Origin: Acidobacteriaceae bacterium
Lineage (GTDB): Bacteria > Acidobacteriota > Terriglobia > Terriglobales > Acidobacteriaceae
DNA length: 52,029 nucleotides
Assembly (NCBI GenBank): GCA_003134435.1
Contig: PLBE01000196.1
Coordinates: 5,667 to 57,695 of the forward strand
Direction of reading: 5' to 3'
Shown: one piece after another, positions 42,572-50,697 of the stretch
How positions within the stretch are numbered: the stretch's first letter is position 1
How the letters are laid out: the number at the start of each line of letters is the position of its first letter
Notes under the pieces: model-generated
What the model was told of the DNA's origin: nothing
The model's database searches: none
What the model saw: the letters and a program-made list of their open reading frames with translations, nothing else
Translations under genes and position numbers: made by a program

Positions 42572-44197
42572 ATGGCAAATGAGCGCGGGGTCAGCGTAGC
42601 CGACCAGGAACTTAAAGTAAAAGTTGAGACTGAAGTCAAGTTGGACGTGAATTCAGAAGCCAAGCCCGAAGCCAACCCGCAAGCCCTTCCCGAAACGAGC
42701 CTCCAAGTCACCAACCCGGTCACAAACGACGACTACGAAGCGATCCACTCCAAGTCGCCGCTGTTTTATGACCTGTACGAGCGTAAATCCGAGCTCAAGC
42801 ACCAGACCCACTATTGTCCCGGCTGCGGGCACGGCGTGGTTCACAAGCTGATTGCCGAAGCATTGCAGGATCTCGGAGTGCAGGACAAGACGATCTTCGT
42901 CAGTCCGGTGGGCTGCTCGGTCTTTGCATACTATTATTTTGACGTGGGCAACGTGCAGGTCGCGCATGGTCGCGCGCCGGCTTCGGCCACGGGCATTAAG
43001 CGGTCGTGCCCGGACAAGATCGTCATCTCCTACCAGGGAGATGGCGACCTGGCGGCGATCGGGACGGCTGAGATCGTCCACGCCGCCAACCGCGGCGAAA
43101 AAATCACAGTCTTTTTCGTTAACAACGGAATTTACGGCATGACCGGGGGACAGTTGGCGCCGACCACTCTCGTCGGAATGAAGAGCACCACCTCCCCCTG
43201 GGGCCGGAGGCCGTCCAATGAAGGCTTCCCGCTGCATATGGCGGAACTTCTCGCCACTCTCGAAGCTCCGGCTTATATCGAACGCGTGGCGCTCTCGGAC
43301 AGCAAAAACATCATGAAGGCGCGGCGGGCGATTCGCAAAGCGCTTGAGATTCAGCGCGATGGCGCGGGCTTTTCGTTCGTCGAAATCCTGTCGCCCTGCC
43401 CGACCATCTGGGGCAAGGATCCGGTGGAAGCGCGGCGCTGGGTGCTGGAGAAGATGACACCGGCGTTCCCGCTGAATGTTTTCCGCGATCATCGACCGGA
43501 AATGCCCTCTGGCAGTCAGGCCGAGAAGGTGCCACCACATCACTCGGTGGCCGAAGTGCTGGGCATTGCGCCGAAAGTCACCACAGGCGACGTTTCTAAA
43601 GCGAAACACGCTCACCGGTTCAAGGACGTGAAGATCAAGATCGCGGGCTTTGGCGGCCAGGGCGTGCTGCTGCTCGGACAACTGCTCATCGAAATGGGCA
43701 TGCGCGAAGGGCTGGAAGTCAGTTGGCTGCCGTCGTATGGTCCGGAGATGCGATCGGGCAGCGCGCACTGCCATGTCTGCCTGTCAAAAGAGCGCATCGG
43801 CACGCCCCTGGTGTCACACCCCGATGTGCTGGTGGCAATGAATGAATATTCGCTCAAGAAGTTTGCCCACGAAGTAGTGAGCGGGGGAGTCATTCTCTAT
43901 AACGGTTCCAGCCTTCCCGCCGACTTTAGCGCGCCGGAACTGCAAGTGGTCTGCATTCCAGCAGCGGAGATTGCGGATAAACTCGGTTCGACCAAGGCAA
44001 CCAACATCGTGATGATGGGAGCCCTGCTGGAAGACACCGAGTGTCTGGCTCCTGGAACTGCCTTGAGTGTGCTGGAAGACAAGGTCAAGAAGCTTGATCT
44101 GCTGGAGATCGATCGCAAGGCGCTGGCTGCGGGCCGCCTGTTTATCGACGAACAAGCTCACATCGGCGCAGTCAGTCAGCCCGACGGCTTCGCTTAG
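42572..44197 (+). CDS. 2-oxoacid:ferredoxin oxidoreductase, fused beta (TPP) and gamma subunits
   Basis: 541 residues joining two normally separate subunits. After a charged low-complexity N-terminus (about 1-50, Lys/Glu/Val/Pro), the beta domain (about 75-330) has HYCPGCGHGVVHK, the TPP motif GDGDLAAIG...VNNGIYGMTGGQ and NIMKARRAIR. A linker near 330-352 leads to the gamma domain (about 352-530): IKIAGFGGQGVLLLGQLL, SYGPEMRSGSAHCHV and STKATNIVMMGAL. Both parts look intact. The fusion fixes their stoichiometry in the complex with the alpha and delta subunits. Start ATG 42572, 41 bp after vorB. Confidence 0.9.
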   Translation: MANERGVSVADQELKVKVETEVKLDVNSEAKPEANPQALPETSLQVTNPVTNDDYEAIHSKSPLFYDLYERKSELKHQTHYCPGCGHGVVHKLIAEALQDLGVQDKTIFVSPVGCSVFAYYYFDVGNVQVAHGRAPASATGIKRSCPDKIVISYQGDGDLAAIGTAEIVHAANRGEKITVFFVNNGIYGMTGGQLAPTTLVGMKSTTSPWGRRPSNEGFPLHMAELLATLEAPAYIERVALSDSKNIMKARRAIRKALEIQRDGAGFSFVEILSPCPTIWGKDPVEARRWVLEKMTPAFPLNVFRDHRPEMPSGSQAEKVPPHHSVAEVLGIAPKVTTGDVSKAKHAHRFKDVKIKIAGFGGQGVLLLGQLLIEMGMREGLEVSWLPSYGPEMRSGSAHCHVCLSKERIGTPLVSHPDVLVAMNEYSLKKFAHEVVSGGVILYNGSSLPADFSAPELQVVCIPAAEIADKLGSTKATNIVMMGALLEDTECLAPGTALSVLEDKVKKLDLLEIDRKALAAGRLFIDEQAHIGAVSQPDGFA

Positions 44198-44243
44198 CGT
44201 CGATTGTTGTTGGCAAAAGCGCTTTTCACGGGGAGGACTTTTC

Positions 44244-45506
44244 ATGTCGACTGCCTGGACATCGCGTTACGCACTGCGCACCAAGGGGATTACCAGTTCT
44301 CAGATCCGCGAGCTGTTAAAGGTTACCCAGAAACCAGGAATGATCTCCTTTGGCGGCGGCCTCCCCGCGCCTGACGTCTTCCCGGTCCAACGCTTCGAGG
44401 AAGCCTGCCACAAAGTGCTCACCGAGCAAGCCCCTTCCGCCTTGCAGTATGGAGCCACCGAGGGTTACGAGCCTCTGCGTGAGCTGGTTGCCAACAACAT
44501 CTCGCGCTACGGGATCAAGGCGAAAGCGGAGAACGTCCTGATCACTTCCGGCTCGCAGCAGGCCCTGGATCTGATCGGCAAGCTTTTTATCAATCGCGGA
44601 GACCGCGTGCTTGTGGAAGCGCCGACCTATCTCGGCGCGCTGCAGGCGTTCAACGTCTATGGCGCGGAATATGTCTCGGTTCCGAGCGACGATAACGGTT
44701 TGCGCACCGAGCTTTTGGAGGCGCCACTGCGTTCCGGTCCCAAGTTCATGTATGTACTGCCCAACTTTCAGAATCCCGCCGGGACCACATTGTCGGAAGG
44801 CCGCCGTCACGAACTCGTGCTGCTGGCGGACCGCTACGGTATTCCGATTGTCGAAGACGATCCCTACGGCCAGTTGCGGTATGAAGGCGAACACCTCCCG
44901 CCGCTAGTGGTGCTCGACCGCGAAAACCTGCGCCGCGACGACGGTTATTCCATTGGCAACGTCATCTACCTGAGTACATTCTCGAAGACGCTGGCACCCG
45001 GGCTTCGTCTGGGATGGATCGTCGCTCCGCCGGATGTGATTGGCAAGCTGGCGCAATTGAAACAGGGCGCCGACCTGCACACTTCGACCTTCACTCAGTT
45101 CGTGGCCTACGAAGTCGCCCGCGACGGCTTCCTCGACAAACACGTCAGGCTGATCCGCCAGATCTACCGTGAACGCAGAGACGTGATGTTGCAGGCTCTC
45201 GAAGAGTGCTTCCCACCGGAAGTCACCTGGACTCATCCTCACGGCGGGCTATTTCTGTGGGTGACTTTGCCCGCAGGAATCGATATGAAAGCCGTCTTCG
45301 AGTCGGCTATTGAACAGAACGTGGCCTTCGTCCCCGGCGATTCCTTCTACGCCAGTGATGTCCGCGAGGGCTCGCGGCACATGCGCTTGAACTTCTCGAA
45401 CGCCGCTCCCGAGCAAATCCGGGAGGGCATACGGCGTCTGGCGGCGGCGGTAAAGAGCCATCTGACGGCTGGAACTCTGGGAGCGTACGCGCCACTCGAG
45501 GTATAG
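44244..45506 (+). CDS. PLP-dependent aminotransferase, LysN/2-aminoadipate-transaminase-like
   Basis: Class I/II fold aminotransferase of 420 residues. ITSSQIRELLKVTQKPGMISFGGGLPAPDVFPV is the typical N-terminus of the 2-aminoadipate/aromatic aminotransferase group. The PLP lysine lies in STFSKTLAPGLRLGW, with NFQNPAGTTLS and VEDDPYGQLRYEG as substrate- and PLP-binding stretches. The start ATG 44244 is preceded by GGGAGG. Its position after the 2-oxoacid oxidoreductase genes (46 bp) suggests it supplies the 2-oxoacid from an amino acid. The exact substrate (branched-chain, aromatic or 2-aminoadipate) is unknown. Confidence 0.9.
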   Translation: MSTAWTSRYALRTKGITSSQIRELLKVTQKPGMISFGGGLPAPDVFPVQRFEEACHKVLTEQAPSALQYGATEGYEPLRELVANNISRYGIKAKAENVLITSGSQQALDLIGKLFINRGDRVLVEAPTYLGALQAFNVYGAEYVSVPSDDNGLRTELLEAPLRSGPKFMYVLPNFQNPAGTTLSEGRRHELVLLADRYGIPIVEDDPYGQLRYEGEHLPPLVVLDRENLRRDDGYSIGNVIYLSTFSKTLAPGLRLGWIVAPPDVIGKLAQLKQGADLHTSTFTQFVAYEVARDGFLDKHVRLIRQIYRERRDVMLQALEECFPPEVTWTHPHGGLFLWVTLPAGIDMKAVFESAIEQNVAFVPGDSFYASDVREGSRHMRLNFSNAAPEQIREGIRRLAAAVKSHLTAGTLGAYAPLEV

Positions 45507-45621
45507 AAATACCCCGATCAATCCCTGTTCCGGAACTCTGTCCCGGCGCTTGCCAGAATCAGGCGCGTCCACTATAGTTGGCCCGCTTTCCCATCCCACC
45601 AATTCACAAAGGAGAATAAGA

Positions 45622-46131
45622 ATGCGCAAGCCCTTTCTGGTTGCATTGCTTCTGCTTGTGTCTGGCTCCATCGCCATGGCCCAGAACAAGATTGACACCA
45701 AGTGGCATTGCCCAAAGCCCACCGCCGACCACAAATTTGATGTGGGCGACGTGACCGATCACGTTTATTGGATTGGGCAGGGCGCCTGCGAAGCTGCCTC
45801 GAGCGAAGGCGACCTGAAGGAAAAGACGGGCAAGTACACAGAATTCCACGACGCCTGGAAAGCGACCTTCAACTTCCACGGCTACTTTATCGCCACCGGA
45901 GATGATGGCGACAAGGTCAACTACACCTATGAAGGTTCCGGTTCCACCGACCCTACGAAACCGGGCGCGAACAAATGGAAAATCGTAGGCGGTACCGGAA
46001 AACACAAAGGGATCAAGGGTTCGGGAAGTTGCGCCGGAAAGCCCAATGCGGATGGCTCCTTCGACTGGGAGTGCACCGGAACGTATTCGATGGGCATGGG
46101 CAAAATGGAGAAGATGGATAAGATGAAGTAA
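45622..46131 (+). CDS. Secreted protein of unknown function (beta-rich, Gly/Lys-rich)
   Basis: A signal peptide (MRKPFLVALLLLVSGSIAMA) precedes a 149-residue mature domain. The start ATG 45622 has AAAGGAGAATAAG in front, a strong ribosome site. The mature part contains four Cys (WHCPKP, GACEAA, GSCAG, WECTG) that could form two disulfides, and a GGTGKHKGIKGSGSC stretch resembling the GGTGxY/FxGxxGxG element of allene-oxide-cyclase-like beta barrels. The end is Met/Lys-rich. I infer a small periplasmic barrel protein; I do not know its ligand. A strong hairpin terminator follows. Confidence 0.65.
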   Translation: MRKPFLVALLLLVSGSIAMAQNKIDTKWHCPKPTADHKFDVGDVTDHVYWIGQGACEAASSEGDLKEKTGKYTEFHDAWKATFNFHGYFIATGDDGDKVNYTYEGSGSTDPTKPGANKWKIVGGTGKHKGIKGSGSCAGKPNADGSFDWECTGTYSMGMGKMEKMDKMK

Positions 46132-46210
46132 CGGCATGGTCTAGAACTGGCGCGGCAGGTTCTACTGCAGCGTCGGGGGCTGGCAGTTTTGCGGGAGCCC
46201 CATCATGAAA

Positions 46211-46237
46211 AGGGGGTGGCCGTCGCGGCCACCCCTT
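46211..46237. terminator. Bidirectional terminator between convergent genes
   Basis: GGGGTGGCC (46213-46221) pairs perfectly with GGCCACCCC (46227-46235) across a 5-nt loop, with A-rich and T/C-rich flanks extending the stem by two pairs. It lies between the secreted-protein gene and asnA. Confidence 0.75.
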
Positions 46238-46269
46238 CTACTGGAACAAAGCGCGCGAAACAACCGTGC

Positions 46270-47424
46270 TCACTCCAGCACGAAGATATTCTTTCCCGCG
46301 CAAATCTGCTTGAGAATCTTCGGCCACACCGTAACACTGACCTCTCCAAGATGTGCTTTGCGGAGTAGCAGCATCAGCGTTCTCGACTGCCCGATTCCAC
46401 CGCCGATCGAAAGCGGAATCTGGTCGTTCAAGATCGCCTGGTGATAGGGCAGTTGCAGGAAGTCCAACTGCTTAGCCATGGTAAGTTGCTTTTTGAGAGA
46501 CTCGGCAGTCACCCGGATGCCCATGGACGTCAGTTCGTGACGCCGCCTGGTTACGGAATTCCAGACCAGAATGTCGCCGTTCAGTCCGTGAGTATCTTTG
46601 CCGGTCTGATCTTGAGTTGGAGTGACCCAGTCGTCGTAATCGGCGGCGCGCATTTCGTGGGGATAGCCATCCTGCAACGGCCAGCCAATCCCAATAATGA
46701 AGACGGCAGGATACTTCTGCAGCACCGCCGTCTCGCGCTGCTTGCGTGGCAGGTCGGGATACAGATCCAGAAGCTCTTCCGCGTGCAGGAACGTCAACTC
46801 CGCCGGCAGGTCGGGGTAGCGCGAATCCTTCAACTGCGGGAAGAGGTTCTGCGCGAACTTCTCCGCGCCCACGATTACCTTCCAGATCTTGCTGACAATG
46901 GCTTTCAGAAAGTCGAGATTGCGCTGCTCGGCGGTGATGACGCGCTCCCAGTCCCACTGGTCGACATAGGCGGAATGGTCGTGATCGAGGAAGTAGTCCT
47001 TGCGAACCGCCCGCATGTCGGTGCAGATGCCCTCGCCGACCCGGCAATCGAATTGCTTGAGCGCAACCCGTTTCCACTTCGTCGCCGCCTGCACTACCTG
47101 CGCGTCGACGGGATGCAGGTTGTGATCGTTCGAAATGTGGAACTGAATGGGCGTGCGCGAACCGTCGCGATCGAGCATGTCGTTGACGCCGCTCTGCACA
47201 TCCACAATCAGCGGTACTTCGACCATCATCAGATTAAGTTCCCGGCACAGGCTGTCCGCGATATAGCGTTTCACCTGGTGGAGGGCCTGCTGCGTCTCTT
47301 TGGGAGTCAGCAGAGAGTGATATCCCAGCGGCAGAATTTTTTCGAGCTCTTTGTAATCTCCGATTCCGGGCCCAGCCAGGTCGGCTTTCTTATCTTTCGT
47401 CGAATCGAGCACCAGCGCACTCAT
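46270..47424 (-). CDS. asnA: Ammonia-dependent asparagine synthetase AsnA
   Basis: Aspartate-ammonia ligase related to class II aminoacyl-tRNA synthetases. The 384 residues show the family signatures: LNLMMVEVPLIVDVQSGVNDMLDRDGSRTP, KRVALKQFDCRVGEGICTDMRAVRKDYFLDHDHSAYVDQWDWE and the C-terminal GGGIGQSRTLMLLLRKAHLGEVSVTVWP. It is about 50 residues longer than the E. coli enzyme (330), mainly at the N-terminus and in a central insertion. The start is ATG 47424 (MSALVLDS) with AGGAGA upstream; an open extension to 47490 is not supported. The small membrane protein gene lies 74 bp upstream. Confidence 0.93.
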   Translation of the reverse strand: MSALVLDSTKDKKADLAGPGIGDYKELEKILPLGYHSLLTPKETQQALHQVKRYIADSLCRELNLMMVEVPLIVDVQSGVNDMLDRDGSRTPIQFHISNDHNLHPVDAQVVQAATKWKRVALKQFDCRVGEGICTDMRAVRKDYFLDHDHSAYVDQWDWERVITAEQRNLDFLKAIVSKIWKVIVGAEKFAQNLFPQLKDSRYPDLPAELTFLHAEELLDLYPDLPRKQRETAVLQKYPAVFIIGIGWPLQDGYPHEMRAADYDDWVTPTQDQTGKDTHGLNGDILVWNSVTRRRHELTSMGIRVTAESLKKQLTMAKQLDFLQLPYHQAILNDQIPLSIGGGIGQSRTLMLLLRKAHLGEVSVTVWPKILKQICAGKNIFVLE

Positions 47425-47498
47425 GTAGGTTCTCCTTTGGCGGACGGATGCGTGCTGCCGCGCCGTCGCTACGCGGTCCAACTGAATCAAGGTCTAAA

Positions 47499-47669
47499 TC
47501 AAACTTTTGGATGTAGGGTCGGGGCAGAACCTGAAATCACGGGGTTAGCGGGATTGCGCTTGATTTTACGCTTGAGTTTGGACTGCTCCATGATTACCGC
47601 GGCGGTCAGTAAAATTCCAATTAGACCAAATACGACCAACGCGAGCAGAGCCATTAGGAGGATTGGCAT
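47499..47669 (-). CDS. Small single-pass membrane protein
   Basis: A 56-residue product with one hydrophobic helix (MPILLMALLALVVFGLIGILLTAAVIM) followed by a basic tail (SKLKRKIKRN). The start is ATG 47669 with GAGGTG about 7 nt upstream; the frame is open further upstream but has no better start. It has no named family. It precedes asnA on the same strand and may be co-transcribed. It could be an assembly or regulatory micropeptide; function is unknown. Confidence 0.5.
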   Translation of the reverse strand: MPILLMALLALVVFGLIGILLTAAVIMEQSKLKRKIKRNPANPVISGSAPTLHPKV

Positions 47670-48007
47670 CGCTACACCTCGCTGCTGCGATGGATTGTCT
47701 CTCTCGATGGCGGGAGACGCTGTGACCGCAGTCACCAGTCTGGGTGACTGTCCGAATTTTCCGCGCGCGGTCCATACTCGCACCGCTCTCGCTGCAAGTC
47801 ACGGGTGAGGGTGACCTGGATCACTGCGGCGTTTCCCTCAAAACGTTGAAACTCTCAACTAGGCAGCAAGCAAGCTGCTGAGTTTTGCTACGTCTGGCTA
47901 TTAATAAGGGTTTTGCCAGTGGTTACTTTCGCAACACTCATAGAACCGCGTCAAGAACCGCTGATCTCATCGGGTTCCACAAATTTGACAAGGAGAAAGA
48001 CAAAATC
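47670..48007. other. Intergenic region with an 8-bp hairpin
   Basis: No gene is recognised. CAGTCACC (47729-47736) pairs perfectly with GGTGACTG (47743-47750) across 6 nt; it may be an operator or part of a leader. Smaller inverted repeats lie near 47840-47880, including GCAGC/GCTGC. GGAG lies 10 nt before the cytochrome start at 48008. Confidence 0.4.
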
Positions 48008-48322
48008 ATGAAGACGACAAAGTTAGTGGTACTGGTAATGACAATCGCAATGGCCCTGTTCATTCTGATGCCCAGTCTGTCCTGGGCTGACGATGGAGCC
48101 ACTCTTTACAAAGCAAAGTGTGCCATGTGTCACGGCGCGGACGCGGCGGGCAAACCGGCAGCCAAGATTCCGAGCCTGATTTCGGATGAAGCGAAGAAGA
48201 TGTCCGACGCCGACCTGTCCAAGGCCGTCGCGGAAACCGCAAAGCACCCCGGCCCGGTAAAGAGCCTGAGCGCTGACGACGTGAAAGCGGTCGTAACGTA
48301 CGTTCGCAGCCTGCAGAAATAG
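48008..48322 (+). CDS. Periplasmic monohaem cytochrome c
   Basis: 104 residues: a signal peptide (MKTTKLVVLVMTIAMALFILMPSLSWA) and a class I cytochrome c fold with one haem motif CAMCH in LYKAKCAMCHGADAAG. The C-terminal helix is ADDVKAVVTYVRSLQK. The usual sixth ligand Met (in a KMPxF-like loop before this helix) is not seen; that segment reads KHPGPVKSL. A His there or the Met in KKMSDADL could serve instead. It is probably an electron carrier for the Fe-S/NrfD module that follows. Start ATG 48008 with GGAG upstream. Confidence 0.9.
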   Translation: MKTTKLVVLVMTIAMALFILMPSLSWADDGATLYKAKCAMCHGADAAGKPAAKIPSLISDEAKKMSDADLSKAVAETAKHPGPVKSLSADDVKAVVTYVRSLQK

Positions 48323-48736
48323 TCGTTCGCTGCCGTTTTAACTGTAGTTCCGGCTGTTCCTCTTTGCGCGTAGCCGCTGTCACGTAAACGCGGGCAGCGA
48401 CTGAGGAAGGCGTTATGGTGAGTCGAGAAGTCTCAGGTTCATTTCGGCGGACGGAACGGAGCACTGGCCGATCCGCAACTGACCGGAGAGCTTCTCTCCC
48501 ATTCGCCTTCCCTGCTCCTTCTCTCTCAAAGAGGACAGCCCGGCCGGGTCCGGGTGTCCACCTCTCCGGGCTCGGTTCTTTTTTTCTAGTCAGACCGCCA
48601 GATACCTCCTGCAGGGCTCCTAAATCCGTTCCAACCGCACGCACTCTTACTTCCTATTACTTCATTCCATTGGAACGGAAGTCCCGCCTGGGAACAATCT
48701 GGGGAGCGATATTTGGAACCTCGAGGAGCGACTCCC
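48323..48736. other. 414-bp gap with a long leader between cytochrome c and the Fe-S/NrfD operon
   Basis: No credible gene is present. It contains GC-rich paired segments, a pyrimidine-rich stretch (48490-48530) and a strong T-tailed hairpin at 48537-48587. GAGGAG at about 48720 is the ribosome binding site of the Fe-S gene. I could not match the upstream part to any riboswitch class I know. Confidence 0.5.
48537..48587 (+). terminator. Intrinsic terminator in the leader before the Fe-S/NrfD operon
   Basis: AGCCCGG (48537-48543) pairs with CCGGGCT (48566-48572); a T-rich run (TTCTTTTTTTCT) follows within 5 nt. It lies 214 nt after the cytochrome stop and about 150 nt before the next start, so it may end the cytochrome mRNA, a small RNA, or act as an attenuator. 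Confidence 0.75.
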
Positions 48737-49519
48737 ATGAGTAAGGCCCTGCTCTATGACGCGACCATGTGCATTGGTTGCAAGCAGTGCGAAGGCGCGT
48801 GCGCACAGCAGAACAAGCTGCCGTACGACGACAAGGTAGCTGCCGAGTCGGTGCAATCGGCGCACAAGTACACCGTCGTGATGACCAAGGACGACAAATT
48901 CATGCGCCGCCTGTGCATGCACTGTGAGCATCCCGCGTGCGCCTCGGTTTGTCCCGTAGGCGCATTTCACAAGACGGCTGCGGGTCCGGTTGTATATGAC
49001 GTCTGGAAATGCATCGGATGCCGCTACTGCATGGTGGCTTGCGCATTCAACCAGCCGAAATACGAATGGCAGTCGCTGAATCCGCGAGTCCGCAAGTGCA
49101 TCATGTGCCCGGACCGCATCGCCTCCGGCAAACCGACGGCCTGCGCCGAGATCTGCCCTACGGGCGCCACCAAGTTTGGCGAGCGTGACGACCTCATTCA
49201 GGAAGCGCAGCAGCGCATCAGTCAGAGTCCGTCGACTTACCTGCCCCGCATTTACGGCCTGCACGAAGTGGGCGGCACGTCGGTGCTGATCCTCTCCAGC
49301 AAGAAGGTGGAAGAGTACGGTTACCCGTCCTCGGAGAGGGTTGGCGAAACTCCGATGCCGGAATATACAGGGCGGGTCATGGAGAAGATTCCGGACTTCA
49401 TTCCGGTGTGGGCGCTGGTATTGGGAGGTGTTTACTGGGTCTCTCATCGGCGGGACGAAGTTGCAGCGGCTGAGGCGGAACAGAAAAACGGAAACAATCG
49501 CAACGGGGGTGCGAAGTGA
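48737..49519 (+). CDS. Four-cluster ferredoxin-type electron transfer subunit (HybA/DmsB-like)
   Basis: 260 residues with four [4Fe-4S] motifs in order: CIGCKQCEGAC, CMHCEHPACASVCP, CIGCRYCMVAC and CIMCPDRIASGKPTACAEICP. A C-terminal TM helix (IPVWALVLGGVYWVS, about 222-240) anchors it, as in HybA. There is no obvious Tat signal at the N-terminus (MSKALLYDATMCIGC), so either it faces the cytoplasm or export relies on a partner. Start ATG 48737, with GAGGAG upstream. Its stop overlaps the NrfD-like start by 4 bp. It transfers electrons between a catalytic subunit (not in this window) and the quinone-reactive membrane subunit. Confidence 0.92.
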   Translation: MSKALLYDATMCIGCKQCEGACAQQNKLPYDDKVAAESVQSAHKYTVVMTKDDKFMRRLCMHCEHPACASVCPVGAFHKTAAGPVVYDVWKCIGCRYCMVACAFNQPKYEWQSLNPRVRKCIMCPDRIASGKPTACAEICPTGATKFGERDDLIQEAQQRISQSPSTYLPRIYGLHEVGGTSVLILSSKKVEEYGYPSSERVGETPMPEYTGRVMEKIPDFIPVWALVLGGVYWVSHRRDEVAAAEAEQKNGNNRNGGAK

Positions 49520-50697
49520 AGATCAAACTGACCTTCTGGAAGATCGTATTCCTGGTGATTATGGCCCTCGGCCTCTACTCCACCTTCGTTCGCTATTACT
49601 ACGGACTTGGCGCCATCTCGAACATGACCGACCAGTTTCCCTGGGGACTCTGGATCGGATTCGACTGCCTCTGTGGAGTGATGCTGGCGGCGGGCGGTTT
49701 CTGCATGATCGGCGCAGTCTACCTGTTTAACGTCGAGCGCTTGCACAGCGTAGTGCGTCCGGCCGTATTGACGGCCTTCCTGGGATATCTGCTGTTCATC
49801 GTAGGACTGTTGTTCGACCTCGGCCGCCCCTGGTACATCTGGCACCAGCTCATCTACATGAATCCACACTCGGTCATGTTCGAGGTGGGAATGTGCGTGA
49901 TGGCTTACACCACCGTGCTGTTCTTCGAATTCCTTCCCAATGTGCTGGAGCGCTTCCACCTGAATGCTCCCATCAAATGGATCAAGAAGATCTATCCGGT
50001 GTTGATCGTGCTGGGTATCCTGCTCTCGACCCTGCACCAGAGTTCACTGGGATCGCTCTATCTGATCATGCCCAGCAAGCTGCATCCTTTCTGGTATACG
50101 CCCGCGCTGCCGTTCCTTTTTTTTGGATCGGCGATTGCCGTCGGCTTGGCCATGACCATCTTCGAATCCACCCAGAGCGCAAAAGCCTTCGGCCGCCACC
50201 TGGAACTACCGGTGATCGTCGAACTGGGCGGCGCTTTGCTGGTCGCTCTCTGGGTCAATGCCCTGCTGCGCTTTGAGGATTACTTTCATCGCGGCATGTT
50301 GGGACAGATCATCAAGCCCAGCTACGAAGCTTATTTCCTCTGGCTCGAACTGACGCTGGCCTTCGTGATTCCCATTGCCATGCTCAGCTTCAAGAAAGTC
50401 CGGATGTCGCCCCAAGGTTTATATCTTGCTTCCATTTTCACGGTGCTGGGATTCATCACCAACCGCCTGAATATTGCGCTCACCGGCTTTGAGACCTATG
50501 TTGGGCATCACTATCTGCCCAAGTGGACCGAATTCTCGGTCACTCTCATGATTATCGCCATGGGTTTTGCCCTGTTTGGAGTAGCCGCCAGGTATTTGCC
50601 CATCTTCCCGGAAGAGGAACATGCGGTGCAGCAAAGCCCGCGAATCGAACCCGGCCCTGTATCTGTGACTGCGGTATTAGGTCATGCGGGAGACTGA
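49516..50697 (+). CDS. NrfD/HybB-like membrane subunit, quinone-interacting
   Basis: 393 residues with about ten TM helices of the NrfD family. LTFWKIVFLVIMALGLYSTFVRYYYGLGAISNMTDQFPWGLWIGFD is the family N-terminus, and GRPWYIWHQLIYMNPHSVMFEVG and LSTLHQSSLGSLYLI are characteristic of HybB-type proteins. It binds quinone or quinol and passes electrons to or from the Fe-S subunit, without carrying haem. The start is GTG 49516 (GTGA overlap, GGGGGT upstream). Catalytic partners (hydrogenase, reductase or multihaem cytochrome) are not visible. The sensor kinase gene begins inside its 3' end (14-bp overlap). Confidence 0.92.
   Translation: MKIKLTFWKIVFLVIMALGLYSTFVRYYYGLGAISNMTDQFPWGLWIGFDCLCGVMLAAGGFCMIGAVYLFNVERLHSVVRPAVLTAFLGYLLFIVGLLFDLGRPWYIWHQLIYMNPHSVMFEVGMCVMAYTTVLFFEFLPNVLERFHLNAPIKWIKKIYPVLIVLGILLSTLHQSSLGSLYLIMPSKLHPFWYTPALPFLFFGSAIAVGLAMTIFESTQSAKAFGRHLELPVIVELGGALLVALWVNALLRFEDYFHRGMLGQIIKPSYEAYFLWLELTLAFVIPIAMLSFKKVRMSPQGLYLASIFTVLGFITNRLNIALTGFETYVGHHYLPKWTEFSVTLMIIAMGFALFGVAARYLPIFPEEEHAVQQSPRIEPGPVSVTAVLGHAGD

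Noticed and set aside
42653-43774. 373-codon minus-strand open frame opposite the fused beta-gamma subunit
   Set aside because: Antisense shadow of a gene with intact TPP and gamma motifs.
46441-47808. 455-codon plus-strand open frame opposite asnA
   Set aside because: Antisense to a clearly conserved AsnA; no recognisable motif.
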